The notes below the pieces were generated by a model. It saw only the letters and a program-made list of their open reading frames with translations, ran no database searches and was not told where the DNA came from. A stretch of 64,000 nucleotides of DNA, taken from assembly GCA_947176065.1 (NCBI GenBank), contig CAMWPB010000006.1, positions 21,634 through 85,633 on the forward strand. Direction: 5' to 3'. The translations under genes were made by a program, and so were the position numbers. The stretch comes from an uncultured Lachnospiraceae bacterium (lineage in GTDB: Bacteria > Bacillota > Clostridia > Lachnospirales > Lachnospiraceae). Shown here piece by piece: positions 33,926 through 42,490 of the stretch; position 1 is the first letter of the stretch, and each line of letters opens with the position of its first letter.

Positions 33926-35167
33926 ATGAGAGATTTGAGTATCTATATTCACATTCCGTTTTGCGTCAGGAAATGCCTTTACTGTGATTTCCTCTCCGGC
34001 CTTGCGCGCGGCGGGGAAATGGAAAGTTATGTAAACTTATTACTGCGGGAAATTAAGAAGCAGGCGATATTTTATGGAGATCACAGGGTGATCTCCATCT
34101 TTCTTGGAGGGGGTACGCCGTCCCTTCTCCCAGCGTGGGAGACAGGGCGGATTCTGGAGCGGGTCAGAGAGGAGTTTTTGCTGACGGAGGATGCGGAGAT
34201 TACGATAGAGTGCAATCCGGGCACGGTTACGGCAGAGAAACTGGAAAATTACATAACATATGGTATCAATCGTCTCAGCATCGGCCTGCAGTCCACGGAT
34301 GACGGGGAACTGGCGCGCATCGGGCGGATTCACGATTACGGCAGTTTTCTGGAGACTTACAGGCTGGCAAGGGAGGCTGGGTTTCGCAATGTCAATATTG
34401 ATCTGATGGCGGGGCTGCCCGGTCAGAGCCTCGCCTCATACAGAAAAACACTGGAGCGTGTGGTGGCGCTTTCACCGGAGCATATTTCTGCCTACAGTCT
34501 GATTTTGGAGGAGGGGACACCGCTTTATGTAAACCAAAAGGAATATACTTTTCCTGACGAGGAAGAGGAGAGGGAGATGTATGAGCTGACGGGCCGGTGT
34601 CTGGAGAAAGCAGGGTTTCACCGCTACGAGATATCCAATTATGCCAGAGAGGGACGGGAATGCCGCCATAATAAGGTGTACTGGTGCAGGGGCGATTACG
34701 CGGGCTTTGGACTGGGGGCTTCCTCCATGGTACGGAACGTGAGGTGGAAAAACCCGGATGGGCAGGCGGATTATGCGGCCTGTGTGGAGAAGATGGAAGC
34801 GGACGCGCTTAACCGCGTGGCAGGTATCACAGAGACGGAGACAGACCGGACGGCGCGCATGAAAAAAATCTGTCCGAAGGGGATGGACTTTGCGGAAATG
34901 CTGCGTCAGACGGGGCGCCGTGAGGTGCAGATTCTCACTACGCAGGAGCAGATGGAGGAATTTATGTTTCTGGGACTGCGCCTGACGGAAGGGGTGGACT
35001 TGCAGGATTTTCAGCGGTATTTTGGAAAAACAGCGGAGGAGGTTTACGGAGAACAGATCAGTTCCTTCGAGAAACAGGGACTTTTAAAGCGGGAAGGACG
35101 GAGGCTGCGGCTCACGCCGCGAGGCGTCGATGTGAGCAATGTGGTTTTCTCTGCGTTTCTCCTTTAA
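33926..35167 (+). CDS. hemW: Radical-SAM heme chaperone HemW
   Basis: 413 residues. Radical-SAM cluster motif CVRKCLYC (CxxxCxxC) near residue 15, SAM-binding IFLGGGTPSLL near 60, IECNPGT near 98 and GINRLSIGLQS near 118. The HNKVYW motif near 250 separates HemW from true coproporphyrinogen oxidase HemN, and the extra N-terminal cysteine of HemN is absent. HemW inserts heme into client proteins; older annotations call it hemN. Start ATG 33926 has GGAGG with 5-base spacing; open frame to 33887 is not used. A loop around 290-345 carrying KICPKGMDFAEML is slightly long. Ends the gpr-spoIIP-lepA-hemW run; hrcA, which often follows, is absent. Confidence 0.93.
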   Translation: MRDLSIYIHIPFCVRKCLYCDFLSGLARGGEMESYVNLLLREIKKQAIFYGDHRVISIFLGGGTPSLLPAWETGRILERVREEFLLTEDAEITIECNPGTVTAEKLENYITYGINRLSIGLQSTDDGELARIGRIHDYGSFLETYRLAREAGFRNVNIDLMAGLPGQSLASYRKTLERVVALSPEHISAYSLILEEGTPLYVNQKEYTFPDEEEEREMYELTGRCLEKAGFHRYEISNYAREGRECRHNKVYWCRGDYAGFGLGASSMVRNVRWKNPDGQADYAACVEKMEADALNRVAGITETETDRTARMKKICPKGMDFAEMLRQTGRREVQILTTQEQMEEFMFLGLRLTEGVDLQDFQRYFGKTAEEVYGEQISSFEKQGLLKREGRRLRLTPRGVDVSNVVFSAFLL

Positions 35168-35173
35168 TAGGAA

Positions 35174-35375
35174 CATGTACAGGCAGAGTTTGCGGGAAAT
35201 AATCAGGAGAAGGTAAATTCCCCGTCTCTGCGTACATGAGACAAGGTCTGAATGGCTTCCGCGCCGCTTCGGATCAGAGGGGAACGGTATTGAATTTCTA
35301 CTGTTATGCCTGTATAATATTATAGTAACGATTTGTCTGGTTCAGAACCAGCCACGAAAACACTGTGTGGTTCTG
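35174..35375 (+). other. Hairpin-rich intergenic region with promoter upstream of sigK
   Basis: CATGTAC-AG-GCAGAG (35174-35188) is complementary to CTCTGCGTACATG (35226-35238). In the presumed sigK leader, CTGGTTC-A-GAACCAG (35338-35352) and an overlapping CAGAACCA / TGGTTCTG pair (35343-35350 with 35368-35375) cannot form together. No gene is seen in this 293-bp gap. Confidence 0.5.
35290..35318 (+). promoter_or_regulatory. Sigma-A-like promoter upstream of sigK
   Basis: TTGAAT (35290-35295), 17-bp spacer, TATAAT (35313-35318), giving a leader of about 135 nt. Confidence 0.6.
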
Positions 35376-35460
35376 AGCGGATATAAATTGGGACAGATGG
35401 AAAGGCACTTGGAAAGCCGCCGGGTCATAGAATAGAGTAAATGGACTTTGGAGGCTCCTT

Positions 35461-36102
35461 TTGAAAACATTCAGCCAGCCACTTTCTGCGAAGGATGAGG
35501 CCGTCTATCTGGGGCGGCTTAAAACAGGAAGCGAAAGAGAGCGCGGGGAGGCCAAAGGGATTCTGGTGGAGCGGAATTTACGTCTGGTGGCGCATATTGC
35601 CAAGAAGTACCAGAACGTGGACGAGGACATGGAAGATCTGATATCCATCGGCACCATCGGATTGATTAAGGCGATAGATTCCTTTGATGCGGGGAAAGGG
35701 AAACTCAGTACCTATGCGTCGCGTTGTATAGACAACGAGCTGTTGATGCTCCTTCGGGCGAAGAAAAAGACTTCCCGGGAAGTATCCCTGTATGAACCCA
35801 TCGGTACGGACAGGGAGGGCAACGAAATCAGTCTGCTTGACGTGATCGAGCAGGATCAGGTGGACGTGATTGACAGGATGGAAGTGGAGGATAAGCTGCA
35901 CAGGCTGAAAGGCCTGATTACTGACAGGCTCTCGGACAGGGAGCGGGAGATCATATTGATGCGTTACGGCCTTTCAAACGGGCAGGAGATTACCCAGCGG
36001 GAGATCGGCCACAGGCTTGGTATTTCCAGAAGCTATGTTTCCAGAATAGAGAAGCGGGCGCTGGAGAAGCTGAAGGAAGGGTATGAGGCCTTTGGCATGT
36101 AA
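35461..36102 (+). CDS. sigK: Sporulation sigma factor K, without pro-sequence
   Basis: Late mother-cell sigma-70 factor. 213 residues. Region 2: ERNLRLVAHIAKKYQN, DLISIGTIGLIKAIDSF and STYASRCIDNELLMLLRA; region 4: LSDREREIILMRYGL, ITQREIGHRLGISRSYVSR and IEKRALEKL. SREVSLYEPIGTDREGNEIS is characteristic of sigma-K. It starts at TTG 35461 (GGAGG, 6-base spacing); the frame upstream stops at 35428 with no start codon, so the inhibitory pro-sequence present in Bacillus pro-sigma-K is missing, as in C. difficile. It is 44 bp from the HD-GYP gene and may be co-transcribed with the pilus ATPases. Confidence 0.9.
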   Translation: MKTFSQPLSAKDEAVYLGRLKTGSERERGEAKGILVERNLRLVAHIAKKYQNVDEDMEDLISIGTIGLIKAIDSFDAGKGKLSTYASRCIDNELLMLLRAKKKTSREVSLYEPIGTDREGNEISLLDVIEQDQVDVIDRMEVEDKLHRLKGLITDRLSDREREIILMRYGLSNGQEITQREIGHRLGISRSYVSRIEKRALEKLKEGYEAFGM

Positions 36103-36146
36103 TAGCCGCAGAGGAAAAACAGGCAAAGACAGGAGGAAATGGGACA

Positions 36147-37274
36147 ATGCGTTTTATAAAGAGCGAAGATTTAAAGACCGGAATGAGATTGGCGCGTCCT
36201 ATCTACAATAAAAACGGCGTTCTGCTGTATGAGAGAAATTCTAAGCTGACCCTGCAGGGGATCAACAGCGTGAAAAATTTCGGGCTGCTCGGAATTTTTA
36301 TTCTGGAGCCCGCGGAACCCGTGCCGCCCATGACAAGGGCGGACGTGGAGTTTGAGCGTTTTCAGACCATGTGTGTATTTTCGATCCGGGAAGAGCTGGA
36401 TGCGATTGCGGAGAGCGGGCGTGCCCAGAGAACCCAGACGATTGCATCTAATATCATCAAGAACTACGGACACATGGACGCCAGAATTAATTTCCTGCAG
36501 AATCTGAGGAGCAAGGAGGACTACATATATAAACATTCCCTGAATGTGGCGATTCTCTGTGCAATGATGACACATGTTATGAATATGAAAGTGGAAGAGC
36601 AGATGGAGACGGTGCAGGCAGCGCTTGTCCATGATATCGGAAAGATCATGCGTTTTCAGGACGAAGCCGCTGCCGGGGGCGTTTTGATCGATATGACGAC
36701 GGAAATCCGGGAGGAGAGGGGACATGCTCTTCTGGAAGAAGCTTTTTCCACGAAGCCCAACGTCAAACGGATCTGCTCTCAGGCCTATAAGATGCTGGCA
36801 AGCATGAAAACGGGAGAGGACATCTCCTCGATCCGTCTTGTGAACGGGGCGCGGGTGCTGGCTGTGGCGGAAACCTACGACAGGATGACTGCCATGAAAA
36901 TGGACGAGGAACCGGCTTCCGAGGTAGAGGCGTTGAAATTCCTTCTGAACCATCCAAAAGTATACCACAGCAAAGTGGTGGATGCGCTGATTAAGTCTGT
37001 CAATATTCTGGTGCCCGGAGTCAGCGTGGAGCTGAATACCGGGGAGAAGGCGCTTGTCCTCGCCGCCAACGAGGCGGACATCCTGCGGCCCACGATTCTG
37101 ATGTTCCGGGATAACAGCGTAATCGATCTGTCGGATGCAGAACTGTATGAGGATCTGGAAATCAGGGATATTATGAGGACGTTGGATAACCGTCATGTCA
37201 TGAATCTGGATCTGTTAAAGCAAAACGGAATAGAAATCGAGGAGGCGGAGTACGTGGAGACTCCGGTTATCTGA
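36147..37274 (+). CDS. HD-domain protein related to HD-GYP phosphodiesterases, degenerate
   Basis: 375 residues, soluble. An N-terminal ~100-residue domain starts RFIKSEDLKTGMRLARPIYN, the usual opening of HD-GYP proteins in Clostridia. The HD core is present (YKHSLNVAILCAMM, ALVHDIGKIMRF near residue 155) and VLAVAETYDRMTAMKM aligns with the later HD-GYP helix, but the HHExxDGxGYP signature is absent; the corresponding stretch reads ICSQAYKMLASM. Hydrolysis of c-di-GMP is therefore doubtful, though binding remains possible. AGGAGGAAATGGGAC precedes the ATG. Placed directly ahead of pilT and pilB (37- and 38-bp gaps), it is probably a regulator of pilus assembly. Confidence 0.85.
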   Translation: MRFIKSEDLKTGMRLARPIYNKNGVLLYERNSKLTLQGINSVKNFGLLGIFILEPAEPVPPMTRADVEFERFQTMCVFSIREELDAIAESGRAQRTQTIASNIIKNYGHMDARINFLQNLRSKEDYIYKHSLNVAILCAMMTHVMNMKVEEQMETVQAALVHDIGKIMRFQDEAAAGGVLIDMTTEIREERGHALLEEAFSTKPNVKRICSQAYKMLASMKTGEDISSIRLVNGARVLAVAETYDRMTAMKMDEEPASEVEALKFLLNHPKVYHSKVVDALIKSVNILVPGVSVELNTGEKALVLAANEADILRPTILMFRDNSVIDLSDAELYEDLEIRDIMRTLDNRHVMNLDLLKQNGIEIEEAEYVETPVI

Positions 37275-37311
37275 GACTTGAAATAGAAACGGCTGGAGGG
37301 GGAAAAGGGAA

Positions 37312-38367
37312 ATGCCGACAATACAGGAGATTATGCGGACGGCCAATGACGCCGGCGCATCAGATGTACATATCACAGTGGGAATACCGCCAAAGATGCG
37401 CGTCAACGGGAACCTGATTACGATGGAGTATCCAAGGATGCTGCCGCAGGACACGCTGACGGTCGCCTATTCTATTATGAGTGATGTGCAGAGGGAACGT
37501 TTTGATGAGCGGGGAGAGTATGATATGTCCTTCTCGATCCCGGAGCTGGGAAGATACCGTGTCAATGTCTACAAGCAGAGAGGGTCTGCGGCCCTGGCGC
37601 TGCGTCTGGTGGGTACGGTGGTTCCGGCACCGGAGAAGCTGGGCGTGCCGGAGTCCGTTATCAACCTTTATGAGCGCAAGCGTGGTCTGATTCTCGTGAC
37701 AGGCCCTACGGGAAGCGGTAAGTCCACTACGCTGGCGGCTATTATTGACAAAATCAATAATAACAGGGACGCCCATGTGATTACGCTGGAAGACCCGATT
37801 GAGTATCTGCATCAGCATAAGATGGCGATGGTGAACCAGAGAGAAATCGGTTTGGATTCCCAGAACTATGCCAATGCCCTGAGAGCGGCGCTGCGTGAGG
37901 ACCCGGATGTTATTCTGGTCGGTGAGATGCGCGATTTTGAAACCATAAGCGTTGCGATCACGGCGGCGGAGACCGGGCACCTTGTGCTGTCCACCCTGCA
38001 TACCATCGGCGCAGCCAGTACCGTGGACCGTGTGATCGACGTGTTTCCGCCCCATCAGCAGCAGCAGATCAGAGTGCAGCTGGCGAATGTTTTGGAGGCC
38101 GTAATTTCCCAGCAGCTCATACCTACCATGGACGGCATGGGCCGTGTGGCGGCCTTTGAGGTTATGCATGCGAACCATGCGGTCAGGAACCTGATCCGCG
38201 AGGGAAAGTCGCATCAGCTGGCCTCTGTCATGCAGACCAACCGCAAGATGGGAATGATTACCATGGACGACGCGATCATACAACTGTTTTACGAGGGAAA
38301 GATCGACCGGGAGATGGCCATACAGTTCGCGCAGGATCCCGACGGGATGCAGAATAAAGTGATGTAA
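37312..38367 (+). CDS. pilT: Twitching-motility retraction ATPase PilT
   Basis: Hexameric ATPase that depolymerises type IV pili. 351 residues, the normal PilT length. N-terminal PAS-like domain with ASDVHITVGIPPKMRVNG, Walker A TGPTGSGKSTTLA near residue 130, Asp box VITLEDPIEY near 155, Walker B PDVILVGEMRD near 200, His box GHLVLSTLHT near 223, and the PilT-specific C-terminal motif HAVRNLIREGKSHQL near 290 (AIRNLIRE-like) that separates it from PilB. GGAGGGGGAAAAGGGAA precedes ATG 37312. In an operon between the HD gene and pilB. Confidence 0.96.
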   Translation: MPTIQEIMRTANDAGASDVHITVGIPPKMRVNGNLITMEYPRMLPQDTLTVAYSIMSDVQRERFDERGEYDMSFSIPELGRYRVNVYKQRGSAALALRLVGTVVPAPEKLGVPESVINLYERKRGLILVTGPTGSGKSTTLAAIIDKINNNRDAHVITLEDPIEYLHQHKMAMVNQREIGLDSQNYANALRAALREDPDVILVGEMRDFETISVAITAAETGHLVLSTLHTIGAASTVDRVIDVFPPHQQQQIRVQLANVLEAVISQQLIPTMDGMGRVAAFEVMHANHAVRNLIREGKSHQLASVMQTNRKMGMITMDDAIIQLFYEGKIDREMAIQFAQDPDGMQNKVM

Positions 38368-38405
38368 ACTTTGCCGCGTGAAACGGTTCCGGTAGGGAGG
38401 AAACT

Positions 38406-40100
38406 ATGGACTATAAAAGAAAAAAAATGCGTCTGGGTGACGTGCTCGTACAAAACGGCGTTATTACGGAGGAGGATCTGCAAAGAGGACTGGAACGTCA
38501 GAAGGGCAGCGGCCGTAAACTGGGCGAAACGCTGGTGGATGAAGGCATTGCTACCGAGGAAAATATCGCCAGAGCGCTGAGTAAACAGTTCCATTATGAC
38601 ATGGTGGATCTGCAGAACACCGAGATACCGCAGGAAATTCTGGATCTTGTGCCCGCGAATGTCTTAAAGAAGCACCGGGCGATTCCTTTTGAGTATTCGC
38701 CGGATAACATGAACGTGCTCCGTGTAGCCATGTCTGATCCTATGGACATTGGGGCGATGGACGATATCAATATCATCACGAATCTGCAGGTAGAGCCTGT
38801 GGTTGCCACTATGGGCAGCGTTATGCTGGCAATAGACCGGTATTACGGACAGGCGGAGGTAAATTCTGCTCTGGAGGAGTACACCAGAGAAAAAGAGAGC
38901 CAGATGATCGAGCAGGAGGATATGTACAGTGAGGATGTTAACAACTCCCCCATTGTGCAGCTTGTCAAGGGCATGATCGATCAGGCTGTCAGACAGCGTG
39001 CCTCCGATATTCATATTGAGCCGATGGAGAGACAGGTGCGGATTCGTTACCGTATCGACGGTGCGCTCTATGAGAAAGCGGTTTACAGCATCCGGCTTCT
39101 GCCGGCGATTGTAGCGCGTATCAAGATTATCGGCGGCATGGATATCTCCGAGAAGAGAAAGCCTCAGGACGGCCGTATCACCCAGATCGTGGACAGAAAA
39201 GAGTTTGATATCCGTGTGTCTATTCTGCCGACGGTCTACGGCGAGAAGATCGTTATGCGTCTTACTTCCAAAAACGCGCTGACAAAGGAGAAGAGCCAGC
39301 TCGGCTTAAAACCCGATGAACTGAAAAAATTTGACCATATATTAAAGAACCCGCACGGAATCCTGCTGGTAACGGGTCCTACGGGAAGCGGTAAGTCCAC
39401 CACCCTGTATACGGCTCTCAGCGAGCTGAATAAGGAGGACGTGAACATTATTACCGTGGAGGACCCGGTGGAGGCGAATATCGACGGCATCAATCAGGTG
39501 CAGGTCAACAACAAGGCGAATCTGACGTTCGCATCCGCCCTGCGTTCGATCCTGCGACAGGACCCGGATATCATTATGATTGGTGAGATCAGAGATCAGG
39601 AGACTGCCTCCATCGCCGTTCAGGCTTCGATTACAGGCCATCTGGTGGTTTCGACCCTGCACACCAACTCCGCCGCCAGCACCATTACCCGTCTGGCGGA
39701 TATGGGGATTGAGCCGTATCTGATAGCGGACTCCACGATAGGCGTCATTGCCCAGAGACTTGTGCGCAGGCTCTGCCCCGAGTGCAAGCGGCAGAAAAAA
39801 GCGGACGCAGAGGAACTGGAGCTTTTACAGCTTGAGCCGGATGCGGACGTGACGATCTACGAGCCCTGCGGCTGCCCGCGATGCGATGGCACCGGGTTTA
39901 AGGGGCGTATCGGCGTCTATGAGATCATGGAGGTGACCCAGCCCTTAAAATCCATCATCAGCAAGAACGGTTCCGCGGAGGATATTAAGGAGAAGGCGTT
40001 GGAGGAGGGAATGAATACCCTGCGCATGAGCGCCACGAAATATGTGCTGGAGGGAATAACTTCTGTACAGGAAATGATGCGGGTATCCTTTGATTTGTAG
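38406..40100 (+). CDS. pilB: Type IV pilus assembly ATPase PilB with MshEN c-di-GMP domain
   Basis: Hexameric motor that polymerises pilin. 564 residues. The N-terminus holds the tandem MshEN motif in full: RLGDVLVQNGVITEED then LQRGLERQ, a five-residue spacer, KLGETLVDEGIATEEN then IARALSKQ (residues about 9-61); in the family this binds c-di-GMP. Then Walker A TGPTGSGKSTTLYTAL near 323, NIITVEDPVE near 348, Walker B PDIIMIGEIRDQE near 388, STLHTNSAASTITRL near 415, and a zinc site CPECKRQ with CGCPRCDG near 457 and 488. GGTAGGGAGG precedes the ATG. Final gene of the first pilus run. Confidence 0.96.
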   Translation: MDYKRKKMRLGDVLVQNGVITEEDLQRGLERQKGSGRKLGETLVDEGIATEENIARALSKQFHYDMVDLQNTEIPQEILDLVPANVLKKHRAIPFEYSPDNMNVLRVAMSDPMDIGAMDDINIITNLQVEPVVATMGSVMLAIDRYYGQAEVNSALEEYTREKESQMIEQEDMYSEDVNNSPIVQLVKGMIDQAVRQRASDIHIEPMERQVRIRYRIDGALYEKAVYSIRLLPAIVARIKIIGGMDISEKRKPQDGRITQIVDRKEFDIRVSILPTVYGEKIVMRLTSKNALTKEKSQLGLKPDELKKFDHILKNPHGILLVTGPTGSGKSTTLYTALSELNKEDVNIITVEDPVEANIDGINQVQVNNKANLTFASALRSILRQDPDIIMIGEIRDQETASIAVQASITGHLVVSTLHTNSAASTITRLADMGIEPYLIADSTIGVIAQRLVRRLCPECKRQKKADAEELELLQLEPDADVTIYEPCGCPRCDGTGFKGRIGVYEIMEVTQPLKSIISKNGSAEDIKEKALEEGMNTLRMSATKYVLEGITSVQEMMRVSFDL

Positions 40101-40161
40101 GAATGTGGAAGTGCGGTTTGATAAATAAACGAAATTTCGTTAATAAATTTTATGAAAAAGC

Positions 40162-40190
40162 TTGACAAATCTTTGTCGAAGAGATATTCT
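40162..40190 (+). promoter_or_regulatory. Consensus sigma-A promoter after pilB
   Basis: TTGACA (40162-40167), 17-bp spacer, TATTCT (40185-40190). It heads the Rpn remnant / glycosyltransferase / YfhO group. Confidence 0.75.
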
Positions 40191-40200
40191 GATAATTAAG

Positions 40201-40232
40201 CAGCCGGTCATCATGGTGTATGGGGCCGGCTG
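40201..40232 (+). other. Hairpin just after the promoter
   Basis: CAGCCGG (40201-40207) pairs with CCGGCTG (40226-40232) around an 18-base loop, at the presumed transcript start; no U-tract, so more likely a 5' leader fold than a terminator. The rest of the 240-bp gap shows nothing else. Confidence 0.45.
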
Positions 40233-40340
40233 TCTCTATAGGCGGATATTGTATCCGCATCAGTTATTCTGGCAGATTCTGCCATAATTTCACAGACACA
40301 GGCAGGGTTTGCAGGACGGAAAGCAGGAGAAGAGGTTACG

Positions 40341-40607
40341 ATGAAATATGCAGTGAGTATGTATGTGGAGAGAGGACGATATGAAGGACGATATGAAGGA
40401 CGACAAGAAGGACGGCAACGGGGTATACAGGAAGAAAAAATTCGCGGAGCAACAGCATTTGTAAAAGAATCTATACTGCAGAAGCAGTCTGAAGAATACA
40501 TTATGGATATGCTGCAGACCTGTTTCCAGCTAAAAAAGGAGGCTGCCAACCTGTACCGGAAAGGATATGAGAGTGGACGTAAAACAGAAATACCCGCTTT
40601 TACATAA
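40341..40607 (+). pseudogene. Remnant of an Rpn/PD-(D/E)XK-type nuclease (C-terminal end only)
   Basis: 88 residues. The repetitive charged segment RGRYEGRYEGRQEGRQRGIQ and the following helical tail are what is usually seen at the C-terminus of Rpn-family (YhgA-like) recombination-promoting nucleases, which are about 300 residues long; the catalytic PD-(D/E)XK part is absent. The segment is encoded by a 12-bp tandem repeat (CGATATGAAGGA). It has a ribosome site (AAGAGGTTACG) and a promoter upstream, so it may still be translated, and its end overlaps the start of the glycosyltransferase gene by 41 bp. Alternatively a small independent coiled protein. Confidence 0.55.
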
Positions 40608-42405
40608 AACAGGGGAAATACTGCTGGCGGCAGCAGGCAGGATAACGGCCTTGGCGGGAAAGGCAGAGACTTTTCCTGGTAGGGTACCGGAAATATTCGC
40701 GCTCTTGTTTTATGCGGCGGCGCATCTTGGCATGGCGCTTGTTCATGAGCCTTTCTTTGACGAGGCAGAGGCGTGGCAGATTGCGCGCTCGGTGACGCTT
40801 AAAACGCTGCTGTTTGAGACGACACATTACGAGGGACATCCGCCGCTTTGGCATTTGATTCTGATGCCGCTTGCAAAGGCGGGGGCACCATACGAGCTGT
40901 CCCGGACGCTTGTGAGTCTGGCGTTTATGGGAGCTGCGGTGTTTTTGCTTCTATGGTATGCGCCTTTTCCCAGACTGGTGCGGCTTCTGCTGCCGTTCAC
41001 CTACTTTTTCTTTTACCAGTACGGTGTTATTTCCAGAGTGTACTGTGTGATGACGCTTGCGTTTGTGCTTTTGGCAATGGCTTACCGGCGAAGAAACGAG
41101 AAACCGGGCAGATATGTGATGGTTCTGGTTCTTTTGTGTGTAACGCAAGCCTATGGACTCGTTTTTGCGGGTGGGTTGGCGCTTGTTTGGCTGTGGGAGA
41201 TTTGGAAAGAACAGCCGTGCGGCGTAACAGCCGAGCCGGGAGTTGGAGAATCCGGCGGACAGAAGTTTAAGAAACTGGTGTGCAGATACGGCGGTGACAG
41301 GCGGCTCCGATGGCTTGCGGTGCTTCTTGCGGTGGCACTTATTGTTATCTGGATGATTATGCCGAGGGCGGACACTTATGCCATGGTGTCCGCTACCCCG
41401 GAAACCATAAGAAATCCCTTTGTTGTGCGGCTGATTTATACCTTTTTTGTATTGCCGGCGGATGCGATGTTGACGGATATCTATAGCGATCACATCATTC
41501 TTTCGCAGGTATTACTGATGCCTTCGGCGCTGGTCAGCGGTGCTTTTATAGGCATGTTGATTTTGGGAATAATTAGTTTTTATGGAAGAAAAAAGAGAAC
41601 GACGCTTCTGTTCTTTCTGCCCTACAGTCTGTTTGCTGTTTTTTCTGCTGTTGCGTATTTTTCGCTTCATCATATCGGGATTGGACTGCTTTGGATGTGT
41701 TTCTGGTGCTGGGTCAACGCGGAAACTGGGGAAAGTGTGGGATGTACGGCGAGGCAGAGTGTGTCCGTGAGAAAGTGTGGAGCGTGCGGCAGAGTTGTGC
41801 CTGACCGGGAAATGCCGGAGGGGGATGCGGAGGCGGTGCGGTGTGCGGCGATTCTGCTCGGCACGCTGGCGATAGGCATCTCCCTGCTCTGGACCGGTGT
41901 GGCATGCAAATTAGATATTGCTAAAAACTATGCTCCGGGACGTAATGAGGCGGCGTTTATCAGGGAACATCGTCTGGATCAGTATCGGATCATGACCGGC
42001 TGGATGATTACGTATGATGAGGAAGGGAATGTCAGGATGACGGATATTAATCAGTGTAATATGGCGGTAAATCTGGCACCTTATTTTGAACATAACCTGT
42101 TCTTTAATTTTAATGGCGGAAGGGATGACGGCAATTACATCACTCATATACATCCCTCTGAGGAGGAGACGCAGAAACAGTATGAGGCATGGAGAAAGGA
42201 GGGGGCGCCGCAGGTGCTCTGGATGCAGCCGGATATTTCGGCAGTTTATGGAGGGACGGTCAGTATGCGGGATTACGCGTTGGTTTATCAGCAGGATGCC
42301 TGGCAGATATGGAAAACAGGGGCGAGCTATTATGAAAGTGACATTCATGTACGGAGGGACTTACTGGAGGAAACTGGGCTGAGGCCGTTGCAGACGGCGC
42401 CCTGA
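40567..42405 (+). CDS. GT-C-type membrane glycosyltransferase (ArnT/PMT-like)
   Basis: 612 residues with about ten membrane segments spread over residues 35-470 and a soluble C-terminal part. The first extracytoplasmic loop carries HEPFFDEAEAWQIARS, the acidic DE-type catalytic motif of GT-C enzymes that use polyprenyl-phosphate sugars, followed by THYEGHPPLWHLIL. A Cys-rich cytosolic loop around 400-430 (CTARQ, then CGACGRVV) looks like an odd insertion. The soluble tail (480-612) includes LFFNFNGGRDDG. Acceptor and sugar unknown. Located between pilB and pilC; pilin or cell-wall polymer glycosylation is possible. Start ATG 40567 overlaps the preceding frame. Confidence 0.75.
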   Translation: MRVDVKQKYPLLHKTGEILLAAAGRITALAGKAETFPGRVPEIFALLFYAAAHLGMALVHEPFFDEAEAWQIARSVTLKTLLFETTHYEGHPPLWHLILMPLAKAGAPYELSRTLVSLAFMGAAVFLLLWYAPFPRLVRLLLPFTYFFFYQYGVISRVYCVMTLAFVLLAMAYRRRNEKPGRYVMVLVLLCVTQAYGLVFAGGLALVWLWEIWKEQPCGVTAEPGVGESGGQKFKKLVCRYGGDRRLRWLAVLLAVALIVIWMIMPRADTYAMVSATPETIRNPFVVRLIYTFFVLPADAMLTDIYSDHIILSQVLLMPSALVSGAFIGMLILGIISFYGRKKRTTLLFFLPYSLFAVFSAVAYFSLHHIGIGLLWMCFWCWVNAETGESVGCTARQSVSVRKCGACGRVVPDREMPEGDAEAVRCAAILLGTLAIGISLLWTGVACKLDIAKNYAPGRNEAAFIREHRLDQYRIMTGWMITYDEEGNVRMTDINQCNMAVNLAPYFEHNLFFNFNGGRDDGNYITHIHPSEEETQKQYEAWRKEGAPQVLWMQPDISAVYGGTVSMRDYALVYQQDAWQIWKTGASYYESDIHVRRDLLEETGLRPLQTAP

Positions 42406-42490
42406 GCGAGCGGCTTTTAGTGTGGCGGATAGAGTTGGGGAGTGGAGAGCGCCTTAAATGGACAGGCTGTAGACAGGGGAATGACAGGAT

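Noticed and set aside
33926..35167. Oxygen-independent coproporphyrinogen III oxidase (HemN)
   Set aside because: The HNKVYW motif and missing extra cysteine fit HemW.
35400..35460. Frameshifted or split pro-sequence upstream of sigK
   Set aside because: The in-frame upstream codons hit a stop at 35428 and no hydrophobic pro-peptide is visible in other frames.
36147..37274. Active HD-GYP phosphodiesterase
   Set aside because: The HHExxDGxGYP signature is absent, so only the HD fold can be claimed.
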